Position numbers and translations under genes: made by a program. Below are positions 24,334-33,547 of a stretch of 39,047 nucleotides of DNA, in pieces; position 1 is the stretch's first letter, and every line of letters starts with the position of its first letter. Where the stretch lies: the NCBI GenBank assembly GCA_017623475.1, contig JAGAPC010000025.1:1-39047 (forward strand), given 5' to 3'. Below the pieces are notes generated by a model, which saw only the letters and a program-made list of their open reading frames with translations, was not told where the DNA came from and made no database searches. This stretch comes from Clostridia bacterium (GTDB lineage Bacteria; Bacillota; Clostridia; Oscillospirales; UBA644).

Positions 24334-24375
24334 AAAAAAACTGGGTTCTATCGTTTTGATAGAACCCAGTTTTTT
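24334..24375. terminator. Bidirectional terminator between XRE and GH106 genes
   Basis: A perfect 14-bp stem (24339-24352 with 24358-24371) with a 5-base loop, A run on the left and T run on the right. It works for both convergent genes. Confidence 0.9.
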
Positions 24376-27307
24376 ATGCAAGTTCAATGACGGTATAAGG
24401 TACAACTGTTGCCTTTTGAGGGCCGTAGCTTTCGTATTTTACGTCGTAGCCCAGGAAGTTGGAGGGTAAAACTCCTTCCCGGATCACGCCCCTGGAAAGC
24501 TGCAGGTTGTTCAGATTAGAACTGTATTGAATCTCGATGACGTTTTCGCCGGTGTGAAGAAGGCTTGAAATATCCACCGTCGGGCGGTTCATATTCACGT
24601 CGTCGGTCTTTTTGCCGTTGATGAAAACCTTCATGCTTTGGGTAAGTTTTCCGAAATCCAGATACGCCCCATCCGCCGTTCCCTTCCAGGGGAAGGTCGC
24701 CCGATAGTACCCTTTCCCGGAAACATTTTTGCCCACGCCGTCGATTTTGTCCCACGGAGTGAGGGTGTCCAAGGTCACGTTGATTTCGGTCTTTTCGGTT
24801 TTGTAGGCGTATTCGTTGGTGGTCACACCCAACAGAGTTTCGGTGCGGGTTTCCAAAAGATCGGTCGGCGTCCAGGATTCCACCGTCAGATCCCAGCCGG
24901 TAATCTCGTAAGGCGCTTCCGCCCTTCCCATGCCCTTGACCGTAGCGCCGGTGTTGAGGGGGAAGGAATATTCGCCCGATTCCGTTGCCTTGTAAAGGAA
25001 TTTTCCGTCGCTTTCATAGACCCCTGCGCAGGCGTCCACGTGCAATTCCTCCTGCTCCGCCGATTGTAATGCGAACAAGGCAACATCGCCGTAATTAAGG
25101 GAAATTTCAAAGAAGGTCTTCCCGTCTTGGTGACGGTAGGCGGCGATCTTTTGCACCTTGCCGTTCCAAGCGTCGATCACATAGGGAACAAAAATTCCGT
25201 CTGCCGCAAGCTCGGTTTTGATCCGATCCCCGTGGGGAACATTTTCCGCCGTGTGCAACGATCCGTCACAGTAATTGTATGCAAAGAGATAGCGGTCGTT
25301 GCCGTCTCTGCGGGTTTGGGTCAAAAGCTGCTGATTCGGCGCACGGAAGCCGGCGTAGGGGGAAATTCCCATAGATTTCAGAGCGCCAAGAACACCATCC
25401 GCATCCGAAACGGAAACCACGTTTTTCAGGGCTTTCAATTCCGAAACAAGGTCGAACAGGGCTTCTTTTTCATCCCCTTGATAGGGCGAATCGACGGCAG
25501 CCCCGTCCACGATTACCAGGGGGAGCCCCTGCTTTGCGAGGGCAAGAATTTTTTCCGCACCGCAGACCGAAAGATCCCTCTGCCACAACACCAAGGCTTT
25601 GTATCCCGCCAATTCCAAGGTTTTGGACGCTTGGTCGAAGAAAACGCCGTCGGCGGTCAACAGGTCGGGGGAAAGATAATCGTAGGTGTAGCCGTTGTCC
25701 TGCAACGCCGTGGAGGGGAAGAACATGGGTCGGTGGGTGTGCATCCAATCCTCGGGATCGGTATAGACCAAATGCTGACCGTATTTGGTGTAGATCATGC
25801 CCAGATCCACCCCTGCGCGCCCTTGACGGAGCAACGCTTGAACCCGTCCCAAATGGTCGTTGAATTCCGAATATTCCGTAAAGGACGGCTCCCGCTTGCC
25901 GAATTTGTAGTAAACCTCTTTCCGATCGCCCCCCTCGTACCCCGGCCAGACGGGAACGGGACCGTAGTTGGACGCCCAGATGTGCCAGATCATGCGGCTG
26001 TATCCTGCGGCGTAAAGGTCGTAGGCTTCCTGAAGATTTTTTTGGTAGGTGTAGTTGTACGCAGAATTTGCCAATCCGCCGGTTTCGGAAGAAAGCATCT
26101 TATTTTGCAGGTGGGATCCGCCACTCCACAGACGGTACATATCCACCTGGTTTTTCTGATTCCGGTTTTCCGCTTCGGGGTAATCGACGGCGGCGATGGG
26201 CTCGGAAATTTCAAGATTTTTTCCGTAAGAGATCTGCACCCGCAAGGTAATTCCGTGGGTGTGAAGCCAGGCGCGGAAGGGATTGATAAACTCCTCCACG
26301 TACAGTTTGGTCTGAACGTCGTAAATATCGTTTAAAATTTTCGTAGCAAGCCGAGGATCGGTCAAAGTGTAGATACCCTGCAGGTCTGCGTTATCGCTCC
26401 AGCCCCAAATGCTGGTATCAGGCGCGTCCTTTGCAAGGTACAGATAGGGCAGAATATCGTACCCCTTGCGGTTTTGGAATTCCTCCGCAAAGGTCTCGGT
26501 CCAGCTGGTAAAGCCTTCTCCGCAGGTATATTCCAGCGAATCCATGAAAAACTGAACGTCGCCGGCTTTGATCTTTCCCTTGATTTCTTCGTCGTTTAAG
26601 ACGTTTTGTTCCAGATATTCCCGCAACGCTTCAAATCCGCGGCGGTCAAAGTAATTGATGGTATATGCCCGTTTTACTGCCGGGGAAATGCCCTGCGCCG
26701 TCCCCTGGGCAAAGTAGTACATGATGGTGTAATCTCCGTCCTTGGGGGCGCTCCATTGGAGCGTGCCGTCCACGACGAGAGGGGTAAGAATATGGAAATT
26801 TTCCGAAGAATAGACCTGTTCCGCCACCTTCTGAACCGCAACCGCCCCGATAAATTTCGCTTTTTCCCGAAGGCGTTGGTCGGTCGGAAGCAAGCCGGAG
26901 CGAACACCCCCGGCGGCAAGCTCCTCGGTCAAAAGGACGACGCATTGATTTGCCTGTTGGGAATCGGGATCCAGCCCGGGTACGTTGGCGGTGCTCCAGC
27001 CTGCGCCGGAGGTCAGAGAAACGGACATCCCCAGATCCAAGGCGGTATTCAAGATCAGCTTTACGTCATTTTCCCATTGGGCGCTTCCGTAACCGTAGAT
27101 CTCTTCCTGGATGGTCTTGTCTGCAAGCTGACACAGCTCCACGCCGCTGAATCCGGCGTCGTGCATGGCGCGGATCTCTTCCTTGATGGTTTCGTCGGTG
27201 TGCGTACCCGCCGCCATCCACCACCGAACCTCGGACCGATGGCACGGCGCGACGCAGGAAAACTGCGTTGCAATCTTTTGTTCAAAGGACGTCTTCGGGC
27301 AGGACAT
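24374..27307 (-). CDS. GH106-like alpha-L-rhamnosidase
   Basis: A 977-residue glycoside hydrolase resembling family GH106. The N-terminal barrel carries the family opening VRWWMAAGTHTDETIKEEI, AMHDAGFSGVELCQL and LDLGMSVSLTSGAGW. Central regions include DSLEYTCGEGFTSW and KMLSSETGGLANSAYN, with acidic residues suited to catalysis. The C-terminal ~200 residues are beta-sandwich, including a galactose-binding-like module (YLDFGKLTQSMKVFINGKKTD). No signal peptide is evident (MSCPKTSFEQKIATQF), suggesting cytoplasmic action on imported rhamnose-containing glycans, inferred only. It has its own promoter at 27348-27376 and AAAGGAG site. No sugar transporter is adjacent. Other GH families of similar layout are possible. 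Confidence 0.75.
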   Translation of the reverse strand: MSCPKTSFEQKIATQFSCVAPCHRSEVRWWMAAGTHTDETIKEEIRAMHDAGFSGVELCQLADKTIQEEIYGYGSAQWENDVKLILNTALDLGMSVSLTSGAGWSTANVPGLDPDSQQANQCVVLLTEELAAGGVRSGLLPTDQRLREKAKFIGAVAVQKVAEQVYSSENFHILTPLVVDGTLQWSAPKDGDYTIMYYFAQGTAQGISPAVKRAYTINYFDRRGFEALREYLEQNVLNDEEIKGKIKAGDVQFFMDSLEYTCGEGFTSWTETFAEEFQNRKGYDILPYLYLAKDAPDTSIWGWSDNADLQGIYTLTDPRLATKILNDIYDVQTKLYVEEFINPFRAWLHTHGITLRVQISYGKNLEISEPIAAVDYPEAENRNQKNQVDMYRLWSGGSHLQNKMLSSETGGLANSAYNYTYQKNLQEAYDLYAAGYSRMIWHIWASNYGPVPVWPGYEGGDRKEVYYKFGKREPSFTEYSEFNDHLGRVQALLRQGRAGVDLGMIYTKYGQHLVYTDPEDWMHTHRPMFFPSTALQDNGYTYDYLSPDLLTADGVFFDQASKTLELAGYKALVLWQRDLSVCGAEKILALAKQGLPLVIVDGAAVDSPYQGDEKEALFDLVSELKALKNVVSVSDADGVLGALKSMGISPYAGFRAPNQQLLTQTRRDGNDRYLFAYNYCDGSLHTAENVPHGDRIKTELAADGIFVPYVIDAWNGKVQKIAAYRHQDGKTFFEISLNYGDVALFALQSAEQEELHVDACAGVYESDGKFLYKATESGEYSFPLNTGATVKGMGRAEAPYEITGWDLTVESWTPTDLLETRTETLLGVTTNEYAYKTEKTEINVTLDTLTPWDKIDGVGKNVSGKGYYRATFPWKGTADGAYLDFGKLTQSMKVFINGKKTDDVNMNRPTVDISSLLHTGENVIEIQYSSNLNNLQLSRGVIREGVLPSNFLGYDVKYESYGPQKATVVPYTVIELA

Positions 27308-27347
27308 AGGAATTTATCTCCTTTGGAATCGGAATTTTATGAACATT

Positions 27348-27376
27348 ATTATAACATCTTGAAGAAAACTATGCAA
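27348..27376 (-). promoter_or_regulatory. Promoter of the GH106-like gene
   Basis: On the minus strand, TTGCAT (27371-27376) and TATAAT (27348-27353) with a 17-bp spacer, about 41 bases from the ATG. No operator-like palindrome is obvious. Confidence 0.78.
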
Positions 27377-27404
27377 TACCTTTCGCAGATATTTCGCGAA
27401 AAAG

Positions 27405-27438
27405 TTAAAAAAACCGCCGGAGCTTTCACTCCGGCAGT
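27405..27438 (-). terminator. Terminator of the 27451 surface-protein gene
   Basis: A 7-bp GC-rich stem (27416-27422 with 27429-27435) followed on the minus strand by a T-rich tract (complement of 27405-27413). Confidence 0.82.
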
Positions 27439-27450
27439 TTTCAAATCAAA

Positions 27451-28353
27451 TCAGTCTTGCTTTTTCTTCTTCAAAACGATGACGACCACAACGGCAATTC
27501 CTGCAACGGCAACGACGCCGGCAACGATACCGATGATGGCGCCGACGGACATTCCGCCGTCATCCTTGGTGGGAAGCTTGTTGTTGTTTCCACCCTGGTT
27601 GGGCTTGAGGGTCGGAATACCTTCCGAGCTGTCAAGTCTGCCGTCGGTCAAGGTCTTGTCGGAAACCTCTCCGGCAACCTCGTCGTTGATCGACTTATAA
27701 GTAATGACGTTTTTCATAATGACACCGTCGGAGGACTGATCGCCGAGGGCGCCGATGTGAATACGAACCTGTTGTCCCTTGGCAACGTCAACGGTCACGT
27801 CGATCTGTTGGGGCTCGGTAGAAACGAGGGTTATATAATCCTGACCGTCGATGGGAACGATTTGATCTTCAACGTAGATGGCAAAGGACGTACCGTTGGC
27901 GGTCGTACCGGATTTCAGATCGTTTTTCCGGGCAATTTCGGTAGAGATCTGGATGGTACCGCCGGAGGGACAGGTAAAGACCTTAACGGCGTCTGCCGCA
28001 TAACCGGGGTGGAACCACAAGCCGTATTCCCCAACGCGGGCATAGCCGATTCCGTAGTCGTCGCCGGTGGCTTTGCTGCTCCAGGCGAATTGTTTTCCGA
28101 AGGCAACCATGTCCTTATAGCCCTTTTTCAAGGAATAATACTGATACTTCCACAAGCCGTCGGCACTCTTGCCTTCGGACTTGTGCCAGGCCATCTGGGT
28201 TTTTGCATCCCCGGAATTGTCGTTCCATTCAAAGGCACTACCGACGGATACTTTAATTTCCTCCTCTGCGTTGGCGGAAATTGCGAAGCAAGCCGCAAAG
28301 GAAGCCAACAGGCAAAGAGTCAGGAAAAGAGTGAGAAACTTTTTCATAGACAT
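27451..28353 (-). CDS. Secreted, C-terminally membrane-anchored protein of unknown function
   Basis: A 300-residue surface protein. A signal peptide (KKFLTLFLTLCLLASFAACFAISANA) is followed by a predicted beta-rich ectodomain with WHKSEGKSADGLWKYQYYS, GYARVGEYGLWFHPG, PSGGTIQISTEI and FAIYVEDQIVPIDGQDYI. A Pro/Gly/Asn hinge and one C-terminal span (VGAIIGIVAGVVAVAGIAVVVV) end in KKKKQD. The LPTKD before the span is not a sortase motif. The ectodomain pattern suggests a carbohydrate-binding-like sandwich, not proven. The start at 28353 follows AAAGGAG; the ATG at 28347 is an alternative. It has a perfect promoter and its own terminator, so it is transcribed apart from the GH106-like gene. Confidence 0.8.
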   Translation of the reverse strand: MSMKKFLTLFLTLCLLASFAACFAISANAEEEIKVSVGSAFEWNDNSGDAKTQMAWHKSEGKSADGLWKYQYYSLKKGYKDMVAFGKQFAWSSKATGDDYGIGYARVGEYGLWFHPGYAADAVKVFTCPSGGTIQISTEIARKNDLKSGTTANGTSFAIYVEDQIVPIDGQDYITLVSTEPQQIDVTVDVAKGQQVRIHIGALGDQSSDGVIMKNVITYKSINDEVAGEVSDKTLTDGRLDSSEGIPTLKPNQGGNNNKLPTKDDGGMSVGAIIGIVAGVVAVAGIAVVVVIVLKKKKQD

Positions 28354-28389
28354 ATACTCTCCTTTTGAGTTGAATGATATTCTGTCAAT

Positions 28390-28418
28390 ATTATAGCGAA
28401 TTTTGTATTGTTTGTCAA
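28390..28418 (-). promoter_or_regulatory. Promoter of the 27451 surface-protein gene
   Basis: On the minus strand, TTGACA (28413-28418) and TATAAT (28390-28395), both perfect, with a 17-bp spacer. High expression is plausible. Confidence 0.88.
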
Positions 28419-28465
28419 GAGGGGCAGGCAATTTTTAAAAGTTTTGCCATGTTCCCTTGCCAAAA

Positions 28466-30790
28466 TTACTTCAGGGAAAGGGAAACGTGGATTTCTCCGT
28501 CCGCGACGGAAACGGAAACCGATTGGGGGATCTCGAAGGTTTCACACAGAATCCGCACCGCCCGATCTTCGATTTCGGACTGAACCACCCGGCGGACGTT
28601 TCGGGCGCCGTATTCGGCGCTGTAGGATTTTTCCGCCAAACGCTGTACTGCCTCGTCGGTACATTCAAATCCGATCTCCCGTTCCTTCAGCCCGGCGGCA
28701 AGGTCTTCCAGCGCCAGACGAACGATGTCGGGGAATACGTCCATAGGCAAGGATCGGAAGGTAATAATTTCATCCACCCGATTCAGGAATTCGGGACGCA
28801 AAAATTCAGACAACGCCTTTTTCGTCCGTTCCGCAGACAGTTCCTCGGAGGAACGGTTAAACCCGGCGGAGGTCGCCTTGGAATGAGATCCGGCGTTGGA
28901 CGTCATGACGATGATACAATGCTCAAAGGAAACGGTTTTTCCGTGGGCGTCGGTGATCCGTCCGTCGTCGAGGATCTGCAAAAGCACGTTGAGAACGTCG
29001 GGGTGTGCCTTTTCGATTTCATCAAAAAGAATCACGGAATAGGGCTTGCGGCGTACCTTTTCGGTCAGCTGACCCGCATCGTCGTACCCCACGTACCCCG
29101 GAGGCGCGCCGATGATCCGAGAAACGGAATGTTTTTCCATAAATTCGGACATATCCAGACGGATCAGCGTTTCGGGGGAATGGAACAGCTCCTTGGCAAG
29201 GACCTTGACCAGCTCGGTTTTCCCCACGCCGGTAGGACCGGTAAAGATAAAGGAAACGGGGCGTTTTCGGGGAACTAACGCAACCCTGGAACGGCGGACG
29301 GCGTCGGCAACCTTCGTTACCGCCTCCTCCTGTCCCTTGATCTTCGACCGCAGAACGTCTTCAAACCGCGCCAACTGATTTTGCTCCCGTTCCCGAATCT
29401 TGGACGACGGAATTCCCGTCCAAAGCTCAATGATCAGGGCAAGATCGTCCAGGGTGACGGTGACGCCGTTGCGTTCGGCTACCAGGGCGTCGTACTCCCC
29501 TTCGGCGCGCAGTAAATCAGATTTTGCGGTGGCGATGGCGGCGAAATCCTCCTGGGTGGGCTCTTCCTTCCCTTCCAATTCCTGTAGCTTTTCTTTTAAT
29601 TCGGTCAGCCGTTGCTCCGCCAAAAAGGTTTTTTCATAGATGGGATGCTTCAGCGTGGCGTTGGAACAGGCTTCGTCCAACAGGTCGATGGCTTTGTCGG
29701 GCAGATACCGATCGGTCACGTACCGTTCCGACAGCTCCACCGCCTTGACCAAAACGTATTGGGGCACTTGGATGTGGTGGAAGGTTTCGTAGCGGGATTT
29801 GATCCCCTGAAGCATTTGCACCGAATCCTCGATGGAAGGCTCGTTGACCACGACCGGCTGGAAGCGCCGTTCCAACGCGGCGTCCTTTTCGATGTGCTTG
29901 CGGTATTCGGTCAGGGTGGTGGCGCCGATGACCTGAATTTCTCCCCGGGACAGGGCGGGCTTCAGCATATTGGCGGCGTTCATCGATCCTTCCGAATCCC
30001 CGGCGCCGACCAGATTGTGAACCTCGTCAATGACCAGAATAACGTTCCCCAGCCGGCGGACCTCTTCGATCAGCCCCTTGATCCGACTTTCAAACTGACC
30101 GCGGAATTGGGTCCCTGCAATCAACGCCGTCAGATCGAGAAGCCACACTTCCTTTTGGGCGATCTTCGCCGGCGCGCTGCCCGAAACGATCCTTTGGGCG
30201 ATACCCTCCGCGATGGCGGTTTTGCCGACGCCCGGCTCTCCGATCAAGCAGGGATTGTTTTTGGTGCGCCGATTTAAAATCTGCAAAACCCGTAAGATCT
30301 CACTTTCCCGTCCGATGACCGGATCGGTGGCGCCGCTGCGGGCTTTTTCCGTAAGATTCTGACAGAAGGCGTCCAGATATTTGTGCGTTGAGCCTTCCGG
30401 CTGTTTTTTGTTTTTCTTGTCTTTTTTCTTTCCGTTTTCTTTGGACTCGGTCGAGCCGTTTTCGGACGCCTGCGCCGGGGGCTGCATTCCGCCGGTTAGG
30501 TTGCTCATCAATTTTTGGAAGAGGTTCATGGATTGGGCGCCCCCCTCCTCAAAGCCGTCGAAGGACGGGGCGGAAAAGCCGTCGCCGTCGCCCATCATAC
30601 CGTTCATCTGCTCGCACATATCGTCCAATTCTTCGTCGGAAATGCCCATCTGTTCGATCATCTGACTGATGGGCTTGATCCCCAACTCCTTGGCGCATTT
30701 GATGCACAGCCCTTCGTTGACGGTCTCGTTATTTTCGATCTTGGTCACGAAGATGACGGCGGATCGCTTCTTACATCTGCTGCAAAGCAT
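28466..30790 (-). CDS. ClpE-like AAA+ ATPase with N-terminal zinc finger
   Basis: A 774-residue Hsp100 unfoldase with two AAA+ rings. In place of a Clp_N domain it starts with a four-cysteine finger (C3, C6, C29, C32) and a charged linker (~95-135), the plan of ClpE. D1 has Walker A GEPGVGKTAIAEG (~185) and Walker B VILVIDEVHN. A short coiled middle region follows (LTELKEKLQELEGKEEP). D2 has GPTGVGKTELVKV (~517), VILFDEIEKAHPDV and RPEFLNRVDEII. The position that usually carries the ClpP-binding hydrophobic-GF loop reads AGF here (~641). A ClpP-partner or a stand-alone disaggregase are both possible. It is the last gene of the minus-strand series; no CtsR box was seen. Confidence 0.88.
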   Translation of the reverse strand: MLCSRCKKRSAVIFVTKIENNETVNEGLCIKCAKELGIKPISQMIEQMGISDEELDDMCEQMNGMMGDGDGFSAPSFDGFEEGGAQSMNLFQKLMSNLTGGMQPPAQASENGSTESKENGKKKDKKNKKQPEGSTHKYLDAFCQNLTEKARSGATDPVIGRESEILRVLQILNRRTKNNPCLIGEPGVGKTAIAEGIAQRIVSGSAPAKIAQKEVWLLDLTALIAGTQFRGQFESRIKGLIEEVRRLGNVILVIDEVHNLVGAGDSEGSMNAANMLKPALSRGEIQVIGATTLTEYRKHIEKDAALERRFQPVVVNEPSIEDSVQMLQGIKSRYETFHHIQVPQYVLVKAVELSERYVTDRYLPDKAIDLLDEACSNATLKHPIYEKTFLAEQRLTELKEKLQELEGKEEPTQEDFAAIATAKSDLLRAEGEYDALVAERNGVTVTLDDLALIIELWTGIPSSKIREREQNQLARFEDVLRSKIKGQEEAVTKVADAVRRSRVALVPRKRPVSFIFTGPTGVGKTELVKVLAKELFHSPETLIRLDMSEFMEKHSVSRIIGAPPGYVGYDDAGQLTEKVRRKPYSVILFDEIEKAHPDVLNVLLQILDDGRITDAHGKTVSFEHCIIVMTSNAGSHSKATSAGFNRSSEELSAERTKKALSEFLRPEFLNRVDEIITFRSLPMDVFPDIVRLALEDLAAGLKEREIGFECTDEAVQRLAEKSYSAEYGARNVRRVVQSEIEDRAVRILCETFEIPQSVSVSVADGEIHVSLSLK

Positions 30791-30871
30791 AGGGTACTAC
30801 CTTTCTGTGGTGTGAAAACGTCGTTTTCGGTGAATATCATGGGATTTTTCGCCTCTTCAAAAGGCGATAAT

Positions 30872-31618
30872 TTAATCCGCTTTGGTTTCAAAAAGCTGCG
30901 TCAACGGATCCAAATCGCAGAACACCTTATAAACCACGGTCTTATTTTTGATCTCTTCCAATTCCGCGGGGCTCCGATCCCGAAGCAGGTACTTGGAACC
31001 GGTGGCGATAATGGCAACTACGATAAAGCTGATCAAAATTCCGGTAACGGCGCCCAAAAGTCCGCCGCCCAATTTGTCCATTTTTCGGATGATGGGAAGA
31101 TTGGTAAGGAATTTGGAAAACAGAGAAATGACCACGATGGCGATCATCGCCGCAAGGAAGATCACCGCAAAGGCGAGAACCCGACTGATCAACGCCGACA
31201 ACGGATCGACCATTTCGGTAATGATGGCGCTCTTGGCGTGTTCAACCCCTTCGGTCTTCATGGATTCGTAGCGTGCCGCCATTTCGTTGACGTCAACTCC
31301 GAGAAAATCGCAGGTTTCGGTAAAGAATTCCGGCTGATTGGCAAAGAGATCGTCGAAATCCAGCTCGGTGGCGGAAACGGTCTCGGCGGATGCGGAAAGC
31401 TGGTCGATCGCCCAGCTGCGCATGGGAGCGTTGACGTAGTTTGCGTCAATGTAAACGCCCAGATTAGCGGAAAAGATCAACGCCAAAACCAAGGCGACGA
31501 TGCTCCCCACCAGGCTGATGATGGATTGGATCAGCCCTCGGCGGATTCCGAGAAAAATACTGACGGCAAGAATTGCCACGATGATAAGGTCAAGGGTGGT
31601 ACTGATTGCGAGATCCAT
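30872..31618 (-). CDS. CvpA family membrane protein
   Basis: A 248-residue membrane protein. The N-terminus (TTLDLIIVAILAVSIFLGIRRGLIQSIISLVGSIVALVLALI) is the CvpA signature: one span, a Gly-Arg turn, and a second span. After an extracytoplasmic loop of ~80 residues, two more spans follow (ISRVLAFAVIFLAAMIAIVVISLF and GGGLLGAVTGILISFIVVAII). CvpA proteins were linked to colicin V export and more broadly to envelope integrity; mechanism unknown. It has a GGAGGAA site, and lies 48 bases after the DUF5711-like gene. Confidence 0.88.
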   Translation of the reverse strand: MDLAISTTLDLIIVAILAVSIFLGIRRGLIQSIISLVGSIVALVLALIFSANLGVYIDANYVNAPMRSWAIDQLSASAETVSATELDFDDLFANQPEFFTETCDFLGVDVNEMAARYESMKTEGVEHAKSAIITEMVDPLSALISRVLAFAVIFLAAMIAIVVISLFSKFLTNLPIIRKMDKLGGGLLGAVTGILISFIVVAIIATGSKYLLRDRSPAELEEIKNKTVVYKVFCDLDPLTQLFETKAD

Positions 31619-31666
31619 AAAAATTCCTCCTGATTTGACGTTAGGTGTGATATATAAATTCCTCTT

Positions 31667-32797
31667 TTAAGGAAGGGTTGACAGATCCAGACGCTCGATG
31701 GAGGTTAAGCCGACGAGAACCGATACCTCGGGAGATACGAGGAGCTTGGAATAGCCCACGTTGGGCTGCTCCAGCACCTTGCTTCCCTCCGCGTCCAAAA
31801 CGAACAGATTCGTTTCCGTAAGGATAAAATAGTATTCGTCCGTGCATCCCAGGGAAACCAGGGACGGATATTCCAACGAGAAGCGCTCTTCTCCCTCGGG
31901 GGAAAAGCCCTGAACCAACACCGTTCCCGTGGTGGTTTGATAGGAGACCATCGTTCCGCCGTCGCTTTGACAGTAAAGCCGCGGAGAAGGCTCCGGATAC
32001 GTAAAGGAAGGGACCGTTTTTTCTCCGTCAAACCGAACGGCGCCGGTGGCGGTAAGCATCTCAAGATCCCCGTTTTCCTTTTGGGCAAGGGCAAGGGGGA
32101 AGGTATCCTGGGCGGTCACAACCCCTTCCGAGGCGGGCTTTTTAAAGTTAAAGACGGTAAATACCGTGTGAGTTTTTTCCTTCTCCGGCGCTACGAAAAC
32201 CACCGTCAGGCGGTTTTTGGAGGTAAAGAAGGCGTCGATCAGATAACTGTCCGAATTCCAACGGGAAAGATCCGTCCCCTTCGTATTATACACGGTAACG
32301 CAGCCCTTGTATTCGGTTCGCTCCGCGGCGATGGCAAAATATCCGTCGTCCGACACGGCGCCGTTGATGATATCGGCCGATTCCGTTCCGGAGCAAAGAA
32401 CCCGAAAGCTGTTCAGAAGACTCCAGGACGTGCCCCCTCGGTCAAAGCAAAGGATGTACTTTCCGCAGACCTTCATCGCAGGCTGCTTGTACTGCAGCGT
32501 ATGGGAGGAGTAAATATTTCCGTCCACGCCGCAGACGGTAATTCCGTTTCGGGTCAAAAGAACGTAGCCGTCCTGGAACAGCTGCAGATCCACGGCTTCT
32601 TCCCCGTCGTACTGCAGGGTGTCCCCCGAATTGCTCAAGGCGTACACGACGTTCGAACGAAGACGCATCAGCCGATCCACCGTAAGATAGGAGGAATTGA
32701 TAATCAGAGCGACGGCAATATACAAAATCAGCGTTAAAACCAAAGCCCCCCGGGTCAGATCCAAACGGCGGATGGTCTTTTTCGTTTCGTTATTCAT
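31667..32797 (-). CDS. DUF5711-like membrane-anchored beta-propeller protein
   Basis: A 376-residue protein with one N-terminal span (LVLTLILYIAVALIINSSYL) and an external region of repeated beta-strand units. Units such as DLQLFQDGYVLLTRNGITVCGVDG, GAVSDDGYFAIAAER and LGCTDEYYFILTETNLFVLDAEG suggest a beta-propeller. The pattern matches DUF5711 proteins of Clostridia, which have no known function. The start is set at ATG 32797, eight bases after AAAGGAG; a GTG three codons upstream is too close to that site. It follows truA after 21 bases and precedes cvpA, so it is in the same transcript. An envelope role is suggested by its topology and by CvpA alongside. Confidence 0.7.
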   Translation of the reverse strand: MNNETKKTIRRLDLTRGALVLTLILYIAVALIINSSYLTVDRLMRLRSNVVYALSNSGDTLQYDGEEAVDLQLFQDGYVLLTRNGITVCGVDGNIYSSHTLQYKQPAMKVCGKYILCFDRGGTSWSLLNSFRVLCSGTESADIINGAVSDDGYFAIAAERTEYKGCVTVYNTKGTDLSRWNSDSYLIDAFFTSKNRLTVVFVAPEKEKTHTVFTVFNFKKPASEGVVTAQDTFPLALAQKENGDLEMLTATGAVRFDGEKTVPSFTYPEPSPRLYCQSDGGTMVSYQTTTGTVLVQGFSPEGEERFSLEYPSLVSLGCTDEYYFILTETNLFVLDAEGSKVLEQPNVGYSKLLVSPEVSVLVGLTSIERLDLSTLP

Positions 32798-32818
32798 AAG
32801 CGTCACTCCTTTCTTGTT

Positions 32819-33547
32819 TTAATACTCCACCCGGTACAGATACAGACCGTGGGCGGGGGCAGTCATGCCGGCGCGGGAACGATCCTTGGCGGACAAGATC
32901 TCCGCCATATCCTCCGGGGAGAAGCGGCGGGGGACGTCGGTCAGCGTCCCGACCATAATGCGAACCATATTATAGAGAAATCCGTCGGCGGAAACGTAAA
33001 AATACAAATCGTCTCCGTCGGCTTCAAAACGGGCGTCAAACACGGTGCGGGTGCAATCCTCGATCTTGCTTCCCGCCGCCATGAACGAGCGAAAATCGTG
33101 GGTTCCCCGAAGGGCTTCGGCGGCCTTGTTCAGAAGATCCAGATCGTATTCCCCCGGACGGTGCCACGCCCGATCCTCCAAAAAGGGAGAACGAACCGCC
33201 CCGGTATAAATCCGATAACGGTATTCCTTTTTCTTCACGCTGTAACGGGCGTGAAAGTCCTCCGATACGGGGCAGGCGGAATGAACGGCAATATCCTTGG
33301 GAAGATTGGCGTTCATCGCCAAAATCAGTTTTTCACAGGGCATTTGTCCCGGAACGGAAAAGGAAACGCAGAAATCCACGGCGTGCACGCCCGAATCGGT
33401 ACGGCTGCAGCCGGAAAATTCCGAAACCTCCCCGAAAATCTTTCGGACGGCGTCCATGACGCAGGCCTGCACGGAAGGTCCGTTTTTTTGGGTCTGCCAG
33501 CCGCAATAGGCAGTGCCGACGAAGGAAAGGCGGATCAGATATTTCAT
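32819..33547 (-). CDS. truA: tRNA pseudouridine(38-40) synthase
   Basis: Isomerises U38, U39 and U40 in the anticodon arm of tRNAs. The 242-residue enzyme has the catalytic aspartate in GCSRTDSGVHAVDF, the N-terminal LSFVGTAYCGWQTQKN, and DGFLYNMVRIMVGTL near the C-terminus. The start at 33547 overlaps the ecfT stop (ATGA); a longer reading through ecfT is rejected. The arrangement ecfA1-ecfA2-ecfT-truA is well known in Firmicutes. Confidence 0.96.
   Translation of the reverse strand: MKYLIRLSFVGTAYCGWQTQKNGPSVQACVMDAVRKIFGEVSEFSGCSRTDSGVHAVDFCVSFSVPGQMPCEKLILAMNANLPKDIAVHSACPVSEDFHARYSVKKKEYRYRIYTGAVRSPFLEDRAWHRPGEYDLDLLNKAAEALRGTHDFRSFMAAGSKIEDCTRTVFDARFEADGDDLYFYVSADGFLYNMVRIMVGTLTDVPRRFSPEDMAEILSAKDRSRAGMTAPAHGLYLYRVEY

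Noticed and set aside
27451..27600. Sortase (LPXTG) anchor in the surface protein
   Set aside because: The sequence before the C-terminal span is LPTKDDGG; the threonine-glycine pair at the required place is absent, so a plain membrane anchor is more likely.
30791..30871. Terminator between cvpA and the clpE-like gene
   Set aside because: A 6-bp hairpin exists (TCGCCT/AGGCGA) but on the minus strand it is followed by A-rich, not T-rich, sequence.
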